From positions 16,184,501 through 16,248,500 of the forward strand of contig JAKSXM010000007.1 of NCBI GenBank assembly GCA_022575985.1: a stretch of DNA of 64,000 nucleotides, in the 5' to 3' direction. The stretch is from Anagrus nilaparvatae (Eukaryota > Arthropoda > Insecta > Hymenoptera > Mymaridae). Positions within the stretch are counted from its first letter, which is position 1. Each line of letters opens with the position of its first letter. The translations under genes and the position numbers were made by a program. Below are positions 14,201-26,663 of the stretch, one piece after another. Below the pieces are notes generated by a model. The model saw only the letters and a list, made by a program, of their open reading frames with translations, made no database searches and was not told the DNA's origin.

Positions 14201-14554
14201 TATTTAAATTTTGTATATTAGTAAAGGTATTTTTTAGTGTAAAAAATTGTATTTAACTGAGGAGTAATTATATTTTTATAAAATTAAATTTTTCCAGATT
14301 TACAAAAACTATACATACTGTTAATTAATTAATGATTATATGGTAAAATAAACCACAGTACATTGGCTTAGAACCCCAATATGTAAAGAGCTGTTTTATG
14401 AAAATAAAATTTTATTTAACATTCACTAATTTAAAATTTTTTGAATTTTAATTAATTAACGGTTTTAACATGAAACTTGTTTATTGAGTATTTGGAAAGG
14501 TCTAGCTAGGCATGGTCAAATGGACTTAGGATGATTTATGTTTTGTGATTTATT

Positions 14555-14665
14555 ATAATTTTGGTTCTAGGTCATATAATACATAGGGAGTAGACGTTAA
14601 AACTGTTATAATGTTCCATGATCGTTGATGGTGTGAAATGACAAGCAGTTATAAGCTTTTTTATT
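14555..14665. repeat. R1 family fragment, copy c
   Basis: The fragment has 'aaactgttataatgttccat', 'gatcgttgatggtgtgaaat' and 'agcagttataagctttttt', the core of the R1 family. Only the core is recognisable. Confidence 0.45.
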
Positions 14666-14903
14666 TTCATATTTCAAAATAATTTCTACGAATAGAGTGA
14701 TTTTTATATTTTTTTAGTTATTTACATAAAATATTTTTAAAGTACCTCGATTCGTTTCGTAGAAAAATAAATTCGAAAAATAAAAACGTTCTTTTTAGTT
14801 TTATAGTTTTAGATGAATTTATAATAAACTCTTAATGAAATTTTCAAATAAACATCAAGTATTTAAAAAAAATTAATCAATGTGTTTTTTATTATTTTTT
14901 TAG

Positions 14904-15010
14904 CAATCACAGATGGTCCAAGGTTTGCTGAACCTATTCCTAATGTTACCGTTGCTGTAGGAAGGGATGTTAGCTTACCATGTGTCATTCAAAATTTGGG
15001 AATTTACAAA
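14904..15010 (+). CDS. DIP/lachesin-like Ig protein, exon encoding start of Ig domain 1 (partial gene)
   Basis: This is the first visible exon of a cell-surface immunoglobulin protein of the DIP (Dpr-interacting protein)/lachesin family. These proteins pair with Dpr partners on neurons and help specify synaptic partners. The exon is preceded by a T-rich tract and TAG and followed by GTAAGA. It opens with the last two bases of a codon and ends exactly on a codon boundary. The peptide includes GPRFAEPIPNVTVAVGRDVS and then LPCVIQNLGIYK. This is the A-B strand region of Ig1, with its first conserved Cys and an NVT glycosylation site. The sequence joins in frame to the exon at 39672. Family assignment is firm; the exact paralogue is not, although the eta/theta/iota-type DIPs look closest from memory. 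Confidence 0.92.
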
Positions 15011-15240
15011 GTAAGAATTTGAAAATGATTAATTTATTATTCAGCAGTAAATGTAAATATAAGTATTGAGTTTTTAATGGTTTTCTGTACAAACTTAGAG
15101 CAAAATTTCTTAAATACACATTTTCGTGTCTCTAATATACTTTTTTTTTTAGTTATTAAAAATGGCTCAGATACGCAGGTATAATTTATCTGTAACAATT
15201 TTATTCAAATTATCATTAAAAATTCAATAATTATTGTAAG

Positions 15241-15540
15241 TAACCCAGGTAAAAAAAATTAACACAAAAGGGACCCAATTTTCTGTCACTGGATAAAAAT
15301 GTCAGAAATATTGAATAGATTTTACCTGGGGAAATTATTTTAATAATAAAATTATAATATTTCTATCTAAAATTTGTCTAAAACAGGAGTCTAGAATAGA
15401 ATTTCCCGAGGAATTGGAAAATAGAGCAAAATTTTCGATAATTTTCATCCGGTGACAGAAAAATGGGTACGGTCAAAGTAATTTTGTAGAGAATGTGCCC
15501 AGAAATTCTGATTCTTATATGTTATTTTTTTTTACCATGA
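15241..15540. mobile_element. TIR MITE family M, copy 1
   Basis: The left end reads acccaggtaaaaaaaattaa and the right end region contains the complementary 'tgttatttttttttaccatg'. Inside lie 'aatttcccgaggaattgg' and a second inverted pair, 'ttttctgtcactggat' against 'atccggtgacagaaaa'. The same termini and the internal 'ttctcgaggaatc' block occur at 45659-46026, so this is a two-copy family. No transposase is present. Confidence 0.6.
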
Positions 15541-16547
15541 AATTCAATTTTTTTAAAGAATAAACATTTTGATTTCTAATTATACTTTTTACCCAGAATA
15601 CTATAGAGTAGATCAAGTGTTTTTACTATGCTTTAACTAATTTTTAAACTTACCTAAAAAAATTAATAATTCTGTCTTAAGTATTTATCATTTTTGAAAC
15701 AGAAAATTATTTTTATCGAAAACAAGAAAAGACTGAAAAAATGCTAACAAAAATTACGTAAACTTTCCCCCCTTTATCCCACTCTCTGAAAAAAACACAT
15801 GCATCAAATGGCACTTTCAAAAAACAATAATTTTTTCAAAAATTTGGTATAAGCTTAATAAACAGGATATAATTGATTTAATAAATTTACGCTATTTTAA
15901 TTCAAAGTCAGACTTGTAATTTACAGAAATTTTCATTAATATTAATCAAATTTTAAAAATTATAAAATTGTTAGTCAAAAATACTTTAAAAAATAAAAGT
16001 TTTTAGATGAAATTAAAAAACAATAAAATCATTGGTAGATTTTAACATATTCTGTACTAGAATAAGAGAAAAGCTTATAAATAAATTGCTTTTAAAGTTT
16101 GAAAAGAAAAATCTATACAACTGCAAAATCTTATCTTCATTCAAAGTATTTATATAAGTCAAATTATATTAAACTTCCTTTTTCTAGAGACTAAAATATA
16201 TTTTTGTAAAGTAATGTTTACATTTTATCAATGTAAATCAAAGTCAGTTTTTATTAAAATTAAATTTTAATCGTTTTTAAATAAAGAAAAAAGTAAAAAT
16301 ACTTTTTAAATTTTATAAAAAACAACTTGCTACTCTGCGTATTTGAAATATTATTTGTGTGTGTATCTGTCCTTTTATAACAAAGATCTGCCTAACCAAC
16401 TAATATGAAACCAGTGTCAAATTAAAGGAAAAAAGTGGATGGATGACGTAGGCCATAGAATTTTGAGTTAGCTGATTTATTTTTTAAAACCTACACTGAA
16501 AAAAAACTCCACTTGCTTATGGCAAACGGTACTCCGCTTGTGGTTAG

Positions 16548-16755
16548 AGGAAATTTTTTATATTGATCAAACGACTGCGAATGACTTGAAATGTAAACAA
16601 AATTTAAATGATTTTTTTTTTTTAAGAATTTTTTTTTTTGGTTTATCGTATTTGGTGTTCATATATTGAATGAACGAAAACAATTTGTTTTTTAATTTTC
16701 TTTATACGTTTCAAGTCAGTTGCAATCGTTTGAGCATGAAAAAAAATTTCGCTAG
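16548..16755. repeat. Inverted-repeat element around 16.6 kb
   Basis: Left-arm pieces 'gatcaaacgactgcgaatga' and 'cttgaaatgtaaac' are mirrored by 'cgtttcaagtcagttgc' and 'aatcgtttgagcatg' on the right. This gives a hairpin of about 200 bp with an AT-rich loop. It is probably a decayed MITE, and its borders are approximate. Confidence 0.5.
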
Positions 16756-16924
16756 CCAAAAACAAAAAAATACGCTGCTAAAGAATAAATAGAAAATTAA
16801 TTTTCAAATTCTGTTATTATTAAAATGATGAATTTAAACTCAGAATTGTATTATAACTATTGATTAGCAGCAGAACATCATTTTTTTAAGAAACATTGAA
16901 AACAGACCCCATTTTTTTTCAGAA

Positions 16925-17072
16925 AAAAAAGTTAACAAAGATGAGTTGACCAGAAAAAAATGAACAAAAAAAGTTGAACGTAGAAATTTTTGAACAAAAA
17001 AAATTGAACATAAAAATTTTTGAACAAAAAAAATAGTTCAACTCATCTTTGTTCACTTTTTTTTCTGGTAAA
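16925..17072. repeat. Hairpin with internal 30-bp repeats
   Basis: The arm 'ttaacaaagatgagttgac' (near 16930) pairs with 'gttcaactcatctttgttca' (near 17036). The outer 'ccagaaaaaaa' and 'ttttttctgg' also pair. The loop repeats the phrase 'tttttgaacaaaaaaa'. It is low-complexity and non-coding. Confidence 0.5.
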
Positions 17073-17101
17073 AAAAAAATAGCGTCCAATTACTGCATTA
17101 T

Positions 17102-17130
17102 TTAATAATAATAATAATAATAATAATAAA
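17102..17130. repeat. (TAA)n microsatellite
   Basis: An uninterrupted run of about nine TAA units. A similar AAT run lies at about 48664-48690. Confidence 0.9.
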
Positions 17131-17409
17131 TTTCGTTATTTAAAATTAAAAAAAAAAAATTAAAATAAAATAAAATACATAATTTAAAAATTTTCAATTT
17201 ATATTTAGATAGTTAAATTATAGAATAATATTTAATATATGGCTCATTATCGTTTTTTTTGCAAAAGTGACGTACAGCACGTTTCTGACTACCAGATGCA
17301 TTAATTAAAAAAAATTTTTTTTTTAAATTTTTAATTTCGATAAGTTTTTAATGGTACACCATAAAAATCAACATATTTTAATGTTTTAACTACTATAAAA
17401 CATAAAAAT

Positions 17410-18010
17410 ATAGCAAAAAAGCCTTTACCGTTCCCTGTCACAAAGGAGATTCCTATACTTTGAGTGTCTGTCATTCACACCTATCAATTAATTATCAAAA
17501 ATTTTTATTTGGGGATTAATTGCTATACTATAAGGTTAAACTTTTTCCATATAGAAAAAATTTAAACTTACTTTTCCTAATTATTACAAGGGTGAGAAGG
17601 TGTGTCACACGATTTTACAAAATGTGTACGTAAAACGTATTTTATTTATATTAAATTTGATTTCTCTTCATAAAAACATTTTTAAAACCTTTTAATCACA
17701 TAAATGACAACTTAAATACATAAAAAATAAATTCTCACATCGAGAGCACTTTAAGAGGTCCTTAAATAGGAAAACAAAATCAGTTTAAGTTCAGAAATCA
17801 CGAAGGGACAAAAACAAAAGCCTTTACCGTACCCCCCTAGATCTCCTATTAAGAAGCGTTGTAATTAAAATATTAAAAACTTAGCAAGTTTCAATCATAA
17901 AAATACTTTACTTTCCAAACGGAAAAGTTTTTTTGTTCATTTGTCTACGAATTATTTTGATTTTTCTATAAAAAAGCCTTTACCGTTCCTGCCTTTACCG
18001 TTCCTCTTTT
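17410..18010. repeat. Recurrent 'gcctttaccgttcc' motif region
   Basis: The phrase aaaagcctttaccgttcc or a one-base variant occurs four times, near 17418, 17816, 17976 and 17991. The last two are adjacent, and the surrounding DNA is otherwise dissimilar AT-rich sequence. No inverted partner or open frame accompanies it. It may be a fragment of a dispersed repeat. Confidence 0.4.
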
Positions 18011-21000
18011 TTTTTTAAATTATTTAATACTTTTAAAATTTACCTCCAAAACTCGTTTTTTTAGTAAGAATTCTTTAAAAATATATGATATTGTTCTCTA
18101 AAATACATAAAACCTAGAAAAATTCATACATTAAGGCCGTATGTAACGATTTTGGTTTTTAATGGTTTTAACCTGTTTTTACCTTATAATTATATGAAAA
18201 AATGTAATAAATTGATGTAAAAGGTTCGTTATGGTGATTTTTATGCAACACTGAATAAATATTGGTGAAAAAAGTCTAAAAAGTCTTGTTTGGAATTTAA
18301 AAAAGGAATTTTTTATTTTTATTTTTTGAAAGCTATTTTTTCAAAAAAAATGAAAACGAGCCATATATTAGTAGTACTATTAAGTAAATATAATTTCTCG
18401 AATAATTTAGCAATCTTCTTAAGCTCTAAAGTAATTGAACTTCTTAACATACATGACACCTTTACCTTTATGAAATCACTTTATATAAAGTTAGAAACAA
18501 TTTCTCAAAACTTGAAAATTAAATAATAGTCAATTTACTACATTTATATAAGATAAATTTAATATTCAATTCATGATATTGATTTTATAATTTTTTTTTC
18601 ATTAATTTAATTATATTTATTTTACCATTTTCTCGAAAATTTAATACCGAAAATTTGTCCCATAAAAAGCTTTTCATAGTAATTTTTTATAATATGAATG
18701 TAAATGCTTTTACGAAAACCACAATTAGTAAATTAAAAACATTTACCCTGTGTTGGTTTCACATTTTATACTTGTAAAGGGGAAAATGGTGGTATACTTT
18801 GTGCCACTAAGTAGTCGAGGCTTGATTCATTCATCGTGTTTACTTAAAATTTCTAGTAACTGCTAGTTCTTGAAACTTGACAGGAATCTAAGATAAACGT
18901 ATGGTTGACCCATAAACAAAAAACCCTAAAACCCACAAAAACTATCTCTTGAACTGTCTAGTAGCTGATGATTATTTGTTAGGTAATTTTTTTATCAAGA
19001 TATATTCTTGATTAACCACCCTTTTTTGCGAGTAATGAGAAGATACACAATGTCTGATAGAACGTTCTGTTTTATAGATTAAATGAATTGAACCTTTTTA
19101 TTAAATCTTTCTCTCATTTCCTTAAATACTTTATTTTATATTTTAATCAATGAATTACCCATACAAAAATTATTTTATCCTCAATGACCTATATAAGTAT
19201 TTAAACAATGAGAACCAAAAAAAATCGAAAATAAAAAACGACAAACTTTTTTTTATACGCATATCCAAAATAAAAATAAGAAGCTAAAAATTTATTTAAA
19301 AAAAAAGTAATATTTCTAATCTTAAGTTTTGCAAGTGTCACATACATATAAAATATAATATCAATGATAAAATACAATCGATTTGTATGCAGACGGGATT
19401 AACCAACCGTCTTCTTAACCGTATAACGAGAACGGATAATACCATTGCATGGTACTATACTCTCGACACTAAAAATGAGATATTGTAGGGATTAAAATGA
19501 AAGAGAGACTTGTAAAAGCTTTCGTAGTATTCTACAAATCTATATGAATGAATCTTCAAATTTTTTATTCGCAATTTAATGCATATTTTTTTTAGGCTAC
19601 TTAAACCTCAGACATAACAATTTTGGCATCCCTTCCAAATTTCGCCAAAAACTATTTTGCTTCGAAAAAACGTTAAGATATTTAATTTTGTTTGAATCAT
19701 AAGAAAAAAATAATCTGAATAATATGTTTTTACTAAATATTAAAAAATAAAGAATAGCTTTGATCATTTTGAAATTATTGGTAAATTTTGATTCTTGTCA
19801 TTCTTTAGAAGTGTAGTGGGTCTTCTTTGCAAGTACTTTTTTACTTGCATTCTGAGAATCGACAAACAAAAATAATTTTTACATCATCTTATCAAAATTT
19901 TACTCCATTAGAATTAGTGAATGTACGCACAATCGATAATTTTAAAAATAGTTTCAAAATAGTTCAAATATTTCTGAAAAAATTTACTTGCAAAATTAAA
20001 TTTTGGTTAACACAAAGCAGATAATTCCTGATCTCTTAAAGAATTATCCATATGTTGTACACTTATATATTTTTTTATATACATTTTTCATATAATAAAT
20101 GAGTTAATACATAAAAACGTAGTACAAGAAAAAAGTATTAAAAAAATAGCATTACAGTTAACAACACAGACACAAAATATAATACAACATCAAAACTATA
20201 AAGGTAAAAAATTTTTTCTTCTTTATATTTAACAAAGTTTATTAAAATAGACAACGTCGATATATAAACTTTTGAGGTTTCAGACATTTTTTTTTAATAA
20301 ATCGGTCATTTTCTTTAATAATTTTTTTTTATGTCAGATAAAGTAAAAAAAAATATTTTTTAAAATCAAACGTTATAAATTGTTAAATTTTGAATTTATA
20401 GTACTATGAAGTATATATGAAAATGAGATGACGAGAAAACCTTGAGGTTTTCATCATATGATGAAAATTTTAACAAGATAGAAAGAGACTTTTAAAAGTC
20501 TTTTATAACTCTAAAATTTTCATTAAAATAGCATGAATAGTTTTAGAGTTCTTAATCGGTTTGCTAAATGTATTAAATATTCACGTTAACTATACTGTTA
20601 TATATAAAATACCACAAAATCTATATATTAAATTTACATATATAACTTACAATATTAAATAAGATTTTGATTTGAAAACAAAAAAAAATTTATAATTTTC
20701 TATTAACTGAAAATAAAAAAGAAATATATTATTTACATAGTGGATAAAAAAAAAGTGAATAATAGAATTGTAAAATATAAATGTTACATTTTTCAATAAA
20801 GTCTAAAATATAAAAAATAAGAGGAATATAAAAAAAAAATTATAAGAGAAAAGAATATGTTACGAGGCACAAGGGTAAAATTTTGAAACGTTGCCAGAGA
20901 TTTCAATCGAGCTTACACCCAATGAAAACTTTTTCTTCTTGGACGTTTTAGGCCAATAAACGTTTTTTATATAGTATCATATAAAATGATTTCAATTTTA

Positions 21001-21309
21001 TTTTTTTTTTTTTTTTTTTTTTTTTAATATCTATCACTTCTTTATTTAATGAAATCTATACATTTGACAAATATATATGGGATATTTTATGCCAATTTGA
21101 TAGATTAGAATTTTTTATTTTTTCTTGAATTTTTTGGGAAATTGATTAATTCTATACATGTTTACTTAAACCTAATTATAATTCACCTACCCTGTGTAAA
21201 AATTTAACATAATATGTCCATAATTTATGGTGATGGTTTGGTTTATGGCCATAAATTTTTAATAATTTTACATAGAATATATTTATAAAGAGGTATATCC
21301 TGAAGAAAC

Positions 21310-21640
21310 TTGTACAACAGGATAGATGGAGGGGTGAAAAAGTTACGTTTTTTTTTGGGGAGAGGGGTCAAAATGACTTAAAATATTTTTGATTAAGGGT
21401 CTTAGAATAATTTTAAATGGGATTCAGGGCATTATCAGGACCTGATAAAAACAATGACTTAAAAAAATGTTGAACAATTTTGATTTAGGTACTTAAAATA
21501 CTTTAGGTTTAAGTACTTAAGATAATTTATATTGAGTTACTCATAATAATTAAGGAGTAAAAGTTAAAACTGTTATAAGTCAGCATATTTCATGATCGTT
21601 GCTTGTGTGGACACACAAACCAGTTATGAGTTTTTTTCTT
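21310..21640. repeat. R1 family copy d
   Basis: A G-rich block near 21354 is followed by 'cttagaataattttaaatgg' and other phrases of the R1 'keeps-changing-one-base' type. The core then follows: 'tttcatgatcgttgcttgtg' and 'gacacacaaaccagttatga'. This is the same sense as copy b. Confidence 0.55.
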
Positions 21641-21940
21641 GATAAAATCATCATTTATGCTCCTTCTAGTCCCGTATAGTAAGTGTAAAATAGCCAAAAC
21701 TTTTTATTTAAAACAACAAACTTCGTGAATTAAATAAATTTGAACGACTATTTTTATATTAAATTCAAAATTTTAAAATTTCAACTTTTCTACTCATAAA
21801 ACTTGGTACTTTTATTTTTTATGGTCTTAAAAAAAAACTTATAACCGGTTTCTGTAAGCACACCCAAAAGGAATGGAACATCTTTACTTACAAATCCCAT
21901 GAATTATTAGTCCCCAAAACTGAATTATTTCAAGTCCCTG

Positions 21941-22171
21941 TGTAATATTTTAGATTAGGTTGGATTAGCATAAAGGTGTAATGAAAGCACGCAATTATTC
22001 AACTCTACGTTTAATTTGATACAATGAATGGGCGGTGTGCTCCATACAGTATATTAATGGTGACTAACCCACGCTTTTCGCGCTTGAATCAACTCTCATA
22101 CCCATGGCTCATTATAAGAACAACGGTACTTGTCACATACGTCGTTATAGCTTATAGTCAAATAACGAACA
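21941..22171 (-). repeat. BEL/Pao LTR (3' LTR in element orientation)
   Basis: It spans tgtaatattt to aataacgaaca on the plus strand. It aligns with 23622-23838 along its whole length through shared blocks such as ggttggattag, gtgctccatacagtatatta and cattataagaacaacggta. It keeps a 15-base stretch after aacaacggta that the other LTR lacks. Confidence 0.8.
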
Positions 22172-22319
22172 TATGCTTACCCCCTTTGAAGTAACATACT
22201 TCAAATAGATTACAAAAAATCTTATGAAAAACTATTGAATTTAATGAAATTTGATACATTTTTCTTAAATTTAACAATAACTTAGTACGCAAAGAATTTT
22301 TAAATTTTATCGTATTTTT

Positions 22320-23470
22320 CATTCAACATCCATTTATTTCTCTGCAGAAGGTTGTGAAGGTATTGCACATGCCACCTTCTCTAAAAGTACTTGAACGTTT
22401 TTTGAATTCTTTTGAATCTATTTAATTTATTATCTTTAACATCTTCAACTTTGCGTTCAGGTAAGGCAACCAAAGGTCTACCTATTAAAAAATGACCAGG
22501 TGTCAAAACTGATAAATCTGCAGGACCTTCAGACATTGGTGACAGAGGTCTTGAACTGAGGCATGACTCGATTTGAGTCAATAAAGTGTAAAACTCTTCA
22601 TATTTCATGTGGTCCTCGGCAAATATTCTTTTTATATGAACCTTTGCGCTTTTTACTGCACTTTCTCATAAGCCACCAAAGTGAGGTGGGACGAAATGCC
22701 ATAAAATGTTTTCTTTCAATAAGAATTATTGAATTTGTGGATTTTCATTAATTTTACAAATTATGTCATTTAGTTCATTAGCCGCTCCTACAATGTTGGT
22801 GCTATTGTCTGAAAATATTTTTTCACAGCGTTCACGCCTGGATACAAATCGTCTGAGGCAATTCAAGAAGGATTCTGAACTTAAATCACTGGCTAACTCT
22901 AGATGTAAAACCTTGGTAGCCATGCATACGAATACACAGATATATGTTTTTACTGTTTTTCTCTCACGCAATGTACCTTTTTTAACAAAAAATGGACCAT
23001 CAAAGTCCACTCCAGTCAAATAAAAAGGCGATGCTTGTATTACCATATCTTCTGGTAAATCCCTCATTTTGTTTGTTAGGGTTCCCACTGGATTTGCCAG
23101 ATTTAATTGAACTAATTGATGTTTTGGTCCATAATCAATTTTAGCATTGGTAAGCCTGCCCCTCACCCGAATCAGATTGCATATTTCAGATTTAGAATCC
23201 AAAAAGACATTTAGTTTTAAAAGTTTGCTTTTATTCTGTAGCGGCATGTTATTTGATAACCTGTATATTTCGTCTTTGAATGTTGTAGTTTGTACATATT
23301 TGACTAATAATGTCATTGACTTAGACATTTCTTTAATTAGTAATGCCCTGCTAACGTATTTCGATTTACAATTTTTTGAATTTTCCACATATCGCAGACA
23401 CCATGCTATGGTTTTTTGAATTTTTTTTTCTTGTTGTTGATTTTGATAATGACTTAAAGTAATTATTTTT
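22320..23470 (-). pseudogene. BEL/Pao polyprotein remnant: integrase and C-terminal domain
   Basis: A single minus-strand frame from about 23470 down to 22320 reads through a pre-integrase linker, the integrase core and the DUF5641-like C-terminal domain of a BEL/Pao pol protein. The first catalytic Asp lies in GVDFDGPF and the second in IFSDNSTN. The third residue (Glu) follows a GGL motif that is interrupted. The C-terminal signature LTPGHFLIGRPLVALPE is clear. The frame is broken by at least three stops: TAA at 22726-22728, TGA near 22662 where a Trp is usual, and one just after 22384. The protein cannot be functional. Confidence 0.88.
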
Positions 23471-23621
23471 TCTGAATTGTTTTTTATATGTTTAAACTGA
23501 CCCTACTATTTTGTTTTTGTTTTTTTTTTATGAACAATGGTGCGTTCTTATTGCTTTTTGTTTGAACAAAACACTAAAAAACTGTATTTTCCGTTAAATT
23601 CAACTTTTCGAAAAAGGACCA

Positions 23622-23838
23622 TGTAAAATGTTGGATTAGGTTGGATTAGGGTAAAGGTGAAATGAAAGCACACAATTATTTAACACTACATTTAATTTGA
23701 TACAATGAATGAGCAGTGTGCTCCATACAGTATATTAATGGTGACTGACCCAGGCTTCTCGCGCTTGAATTAACTCTAATACCCATGACGCATTATAAGA
23801 ACAACGGTAAGTTATAGCTTATACGCAAATAATGAACA
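23622..23838 (-). repeat. BEL/Pao LTR (5' LTR in element orientation)
   Basis: It spans tgtaaaatgttggattagg to aataatgaaca on the plus strand and is the partner of 21941-22171. It has lost about 15 bases after aacaacggta. Its terminal TG/CA pairs are intact. Confidence 0.8.
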
Positions 23839-25119
23839 CCCGAAATCGAAATTATTCTGTATTTCAAGCCATATTATTTGAAGTCCCTAAGCCCGGATTA
23901 TTCAAAGTCCTAAAATTGAAATTATTCTAAGTCCTATTTGACCCCATCTCCCTAAAATCGGACGCTTTTGACCCCCTCCCTTAACTTTGTAGTTCTTGAG
24001 GTACCCTATCCCTATAAACATGTTGCATGTTGAAAATGATAATTAAAGGTCAGCTAGATGGACATAAGATGGCCATAAATGATAAACAGTTAATATCGAC
24101 AATTTAGATAGACATTTATTTTCTTGTTTATGTGTTGTTTATTTTTTGGGCACAAAAATAATTCTTGTTTTTGCTGGAAGTCATCAGCATTTTTACATTA
24201 TGTAAAAAATTATGCAAGGCATTTTTTTTTGGAATTTTAAAAAGATATTCTACTTTATCAGGTGGCTCATTTCTGGTAAAAATAGATAGCATATTCAAAT
24301 TAATTGATCCAAAAAATATAAGTACTGGGTAAAATATTCGGTGTACCTTTAAAGGACGATGCGTACAAAATTTTTACGTAAATGCTAATAATTATCCTTA
24401 AAAAAATAATTACAATTTCCTAAATAATACCTAATTATTAACAGTTATTATATTATTTTAATTGTTCAGTGTATCATTATCATAAAAAAGTTACTTTAGT
24501 TAATTGTTACAATTGATTTAAATAAAAGATTTTGTAAATTTAAATTTTTTCGTCATATGACCTTTGTAAAGCATTTTTAAATTTATAGTTAATTTACAAG
24601 TTGTTATAGTAATATTGATTCCTGAAAACTAACAACAATTTTAAAACGCAAAAAATATTTTATATAACAAATTAGTATCAGTAATTGCAGTCAGTTTACA
24701 GAAAACAGCTGAAATTCCAATTTCTAAAGAAGATTTATTGGCAGCCATAAGTAATTTCTTTTTTATTATTTAACGTTATTAATAATTCTATACTTTATTA
24801 TTTTAAACTTAAAAATAAAAAAAATTTTATTTTTTTTTAAATATTTTAACTCTTGTAAAGAAAGAAATACTAGCTGCCGTTACACGGGTAGAGCGAAGCT
24901 AACTGTCTATATTTTATAAGCTTTGCACATAAAATCTTTCACATAATCCGATTTAGACCAAAATTTTTACAGTTTATCTAAACGATATTATAAGATTAAG
25001 TTTTAAATACATAAGCAATCTGATAAATAGTTTCCTGCACATCGTGTCCATAAAAACTGAAAATTTTTTCTGTATAAGGTAGATCTTTACTCTATAATCA
25101 AATAAATATAAAAACCTGA

Positions 25120-25450
25120 GTAAAGTTGAATATTAAGAGTAAAATAGCTAATCTTTTAATATTTTGTAATTAAAAAAAAATTAGTTATTAAAAATTCATA
25201 CAATTTTCAATTATTAAAGTGCGCATAATTTAAAAAATTTTTTTAAAAATCAATGCTATATCACCATGAATATATAGATTTTTCACTATAATAAATAATA
25301 TAATTTTTCCGTGACCATAAAATAATAAATGTTTTTTATTTACAGGTAAAATAATTTTGTTGTAAATTTTTATCTTTCGTCGATGTTTTTAATTTTCTCG
25401 TAATTTATTATTACAATATTTTAAAATAAAATTTTAAGGAATATAATAGT
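25120..25450. repeat. Left arm of a 330-bp long inverted repeat
   Basis: It is the reverse complement of 27415-27760, with moderate divergence. Shared blocks include ttaaaaatcaatgc, cactataataaataatataa, tttttatctttcgtcgat and ttttaaggaatataat. Both arms end next to a 'gagcgaagcta' word (near 24892 and 27418). The arms enclose 2 kb that contains the TIR element at 26121-27372, so this may be an older foldback element that received a later insertion. Confidence 0.65.
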
Positions 25451-26495
25451 AAATATTAATAAAACATCACTTGTATGAAGCAATAATACAAGAATAATCA
25501 TGCCTTTAGAAACACCGGAATCTATAGGCATCATCAACTCGATGAAAAAAACTAAGTTTTAAGGTTGATTGGCGTGTATTGTGATCACGATAGAAATCGA
25601 TATAATTTTTATAGGGGCTTAGTATTATAATAAAACACATTAAAAAAAATTTTTAAGAAAATTGTGTTTTTCATTTAGGAAATACAAAGCTCCAAAGTTG
25701 AGTCCTTATACATTGCGAGCATAGGAGCTGAGTCAAAAATCAGGGGTTTGAGATTTTTATGTTATGTCAATATCAAAACTAAACGATGGATTTAAAAAAA
25801 AAATAGCACCACGTAAATTAATTATTGAAGAAACTAGTATTCGATTTTTAAATAAATTGTGTTTTTCGTATAAAAGATATTTTAATTAGAAAAAATAAAA
25901 AACCGATAAAAATTTTAAGGCGACAACGTCGCTGTTTAAAATACACGCATAATATTATAATAATAATCATGTAAATAAGAAACTCGCTCTACAAACATTC
26001 TGCGACGTTGTCGCAATTTTTTTTTATTTAACCTTCAACGAAAAATGACCGGCTGTATACCGTCAAAATCTTGTGACCGCTAATGTACCTTAAAAAATTC
26101 AATTGATCATTGTTTAGATACACGGATAAAAATTCAGTTGACTACCGCGCCAAAAGGATAGCATGCGGTGCGACCAGTAAAATATGGAGAACACTGTTAA
26201 ATTATAAAATAAATAAATAAATAAAATAAAAGAGATGTGCATGTGGATCGACAGCAGCTGTAAAATTAGTAAAGCCAATATAAGAGTCCGCAAGGCCCAA
26301 GCAATACGAGCGAGAGAAATTTACAAAGGCTATTCATACCATGCGAGAGGGTACAAGAGGCAAAGTAATTAAGATATTTAAATTAAGTAAACTCAGGGTC
26401 ATGCGTGTGCTGGTATTCTTTATTTATAATAAAACAATATTAAAAACTTTAAAAGGTTATTTCGGCAAGTTGTTTTACTTATAGAAAAAGTCGAT

Positions 26496-26511
26496 GGCCC
26501 TAAAAAGGGCC
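26496..26511 (-). terminator. Histone-type 3' stem-loop (minus strand)
   Basis: The minus strand reads GGCCCTTTTTAGGGCC, preceded by CAAAC and followed by ATC. It fits the consensus GGYYYUUHUHARRRCC at every position (6-bp stem, 4-nt loop) and has the usual A/C-rich 5' flank. Such stem-loops direct 3' processing of replication-dependent histone mRNAs. No histone reading frame precedes it. Confidence 0.55.
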
Positions 26512-26663
26512 GTTTGAAATCCTCCTTTGCCAACTCGTCAATTCCTTTTTCTTAATAAAATCATTATGCCGGTATGAGTTTGACCGTTATTATTTTCTCT
26601 CTTTTTCTCTCTCGTTGCCCTTTTTTCTATTGATTCTCCGGCGCGCTTTACTTATCCCACCGA

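Larger units (their letters stand above)
1..14903. other. Non-coding stretch upstream of first visible DIP-like exon (probably intron)
   Basis: No exon or gene was recognised here. The DIP-like exon at 14904 begins in the middle of a codon, so an earlier coding exon exists, and this stretch is probably intron. It contains a hairpin MITE (832-1092), R1 repeat copies, a GC-rich palindromic MITE cluster (5.2-6.2 kb), several AT microsatellites (about 10644-10660, 10754-10771, 11125-11143, 12164-12183), a T25-like tract near 6893-6917 and a TA-flanked MITE (13808-14200). The rest is AT-rich with frequent poly-A and poly-T runs and no supported feature. Confidence 0.6.
21941..23838 (-). mobile_element. 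BEL/Pao LTR retrotransposon, internally deleted
   Basis: Two direct repeats of about 231 and 217 bp bound the element, with a remnant of the pol gene reading on the minus strand between them. On the minus strand each LTR begins TGTT and ends TACA. The whole element is only 1.9 kb, whereas intact BEL/Pao elements are several kb. Gag, protease, reverse transcriptase and RNase H are missing, and only the integrase end of pol remains. The flanking bases are ccctg on the left and cccga on the right, so the target duplication is degenerate. The LTRs differ by a 15-base indel and many substitutions, so the insertion is old. Confidence 0.85.
21830..24040. repeat. R1 family copy e, split by a BEL/Pao insertion
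   Basis: The left part (21830-21940) has 'cttataaccggtttctgtaa', 'ggaatggaacatc' and 'caagtccctg'. The right part (23839-24040) resumes with 'cccgaaatcgaaattattct', 'aagtccctaagcccgg' and 'accccatctcccta'. The two parts join into one R1 copy when the LTR element at 21941-23838 is removed. R1 is therefore older than that insertion. Confidence 0.65.

Noticed and set aside
18290..18526. 78-codon frame on plus strand
   Set aside because: Its content is dominated by AT-rich codons (K, F, I, L, N), with no motif or conserved context.
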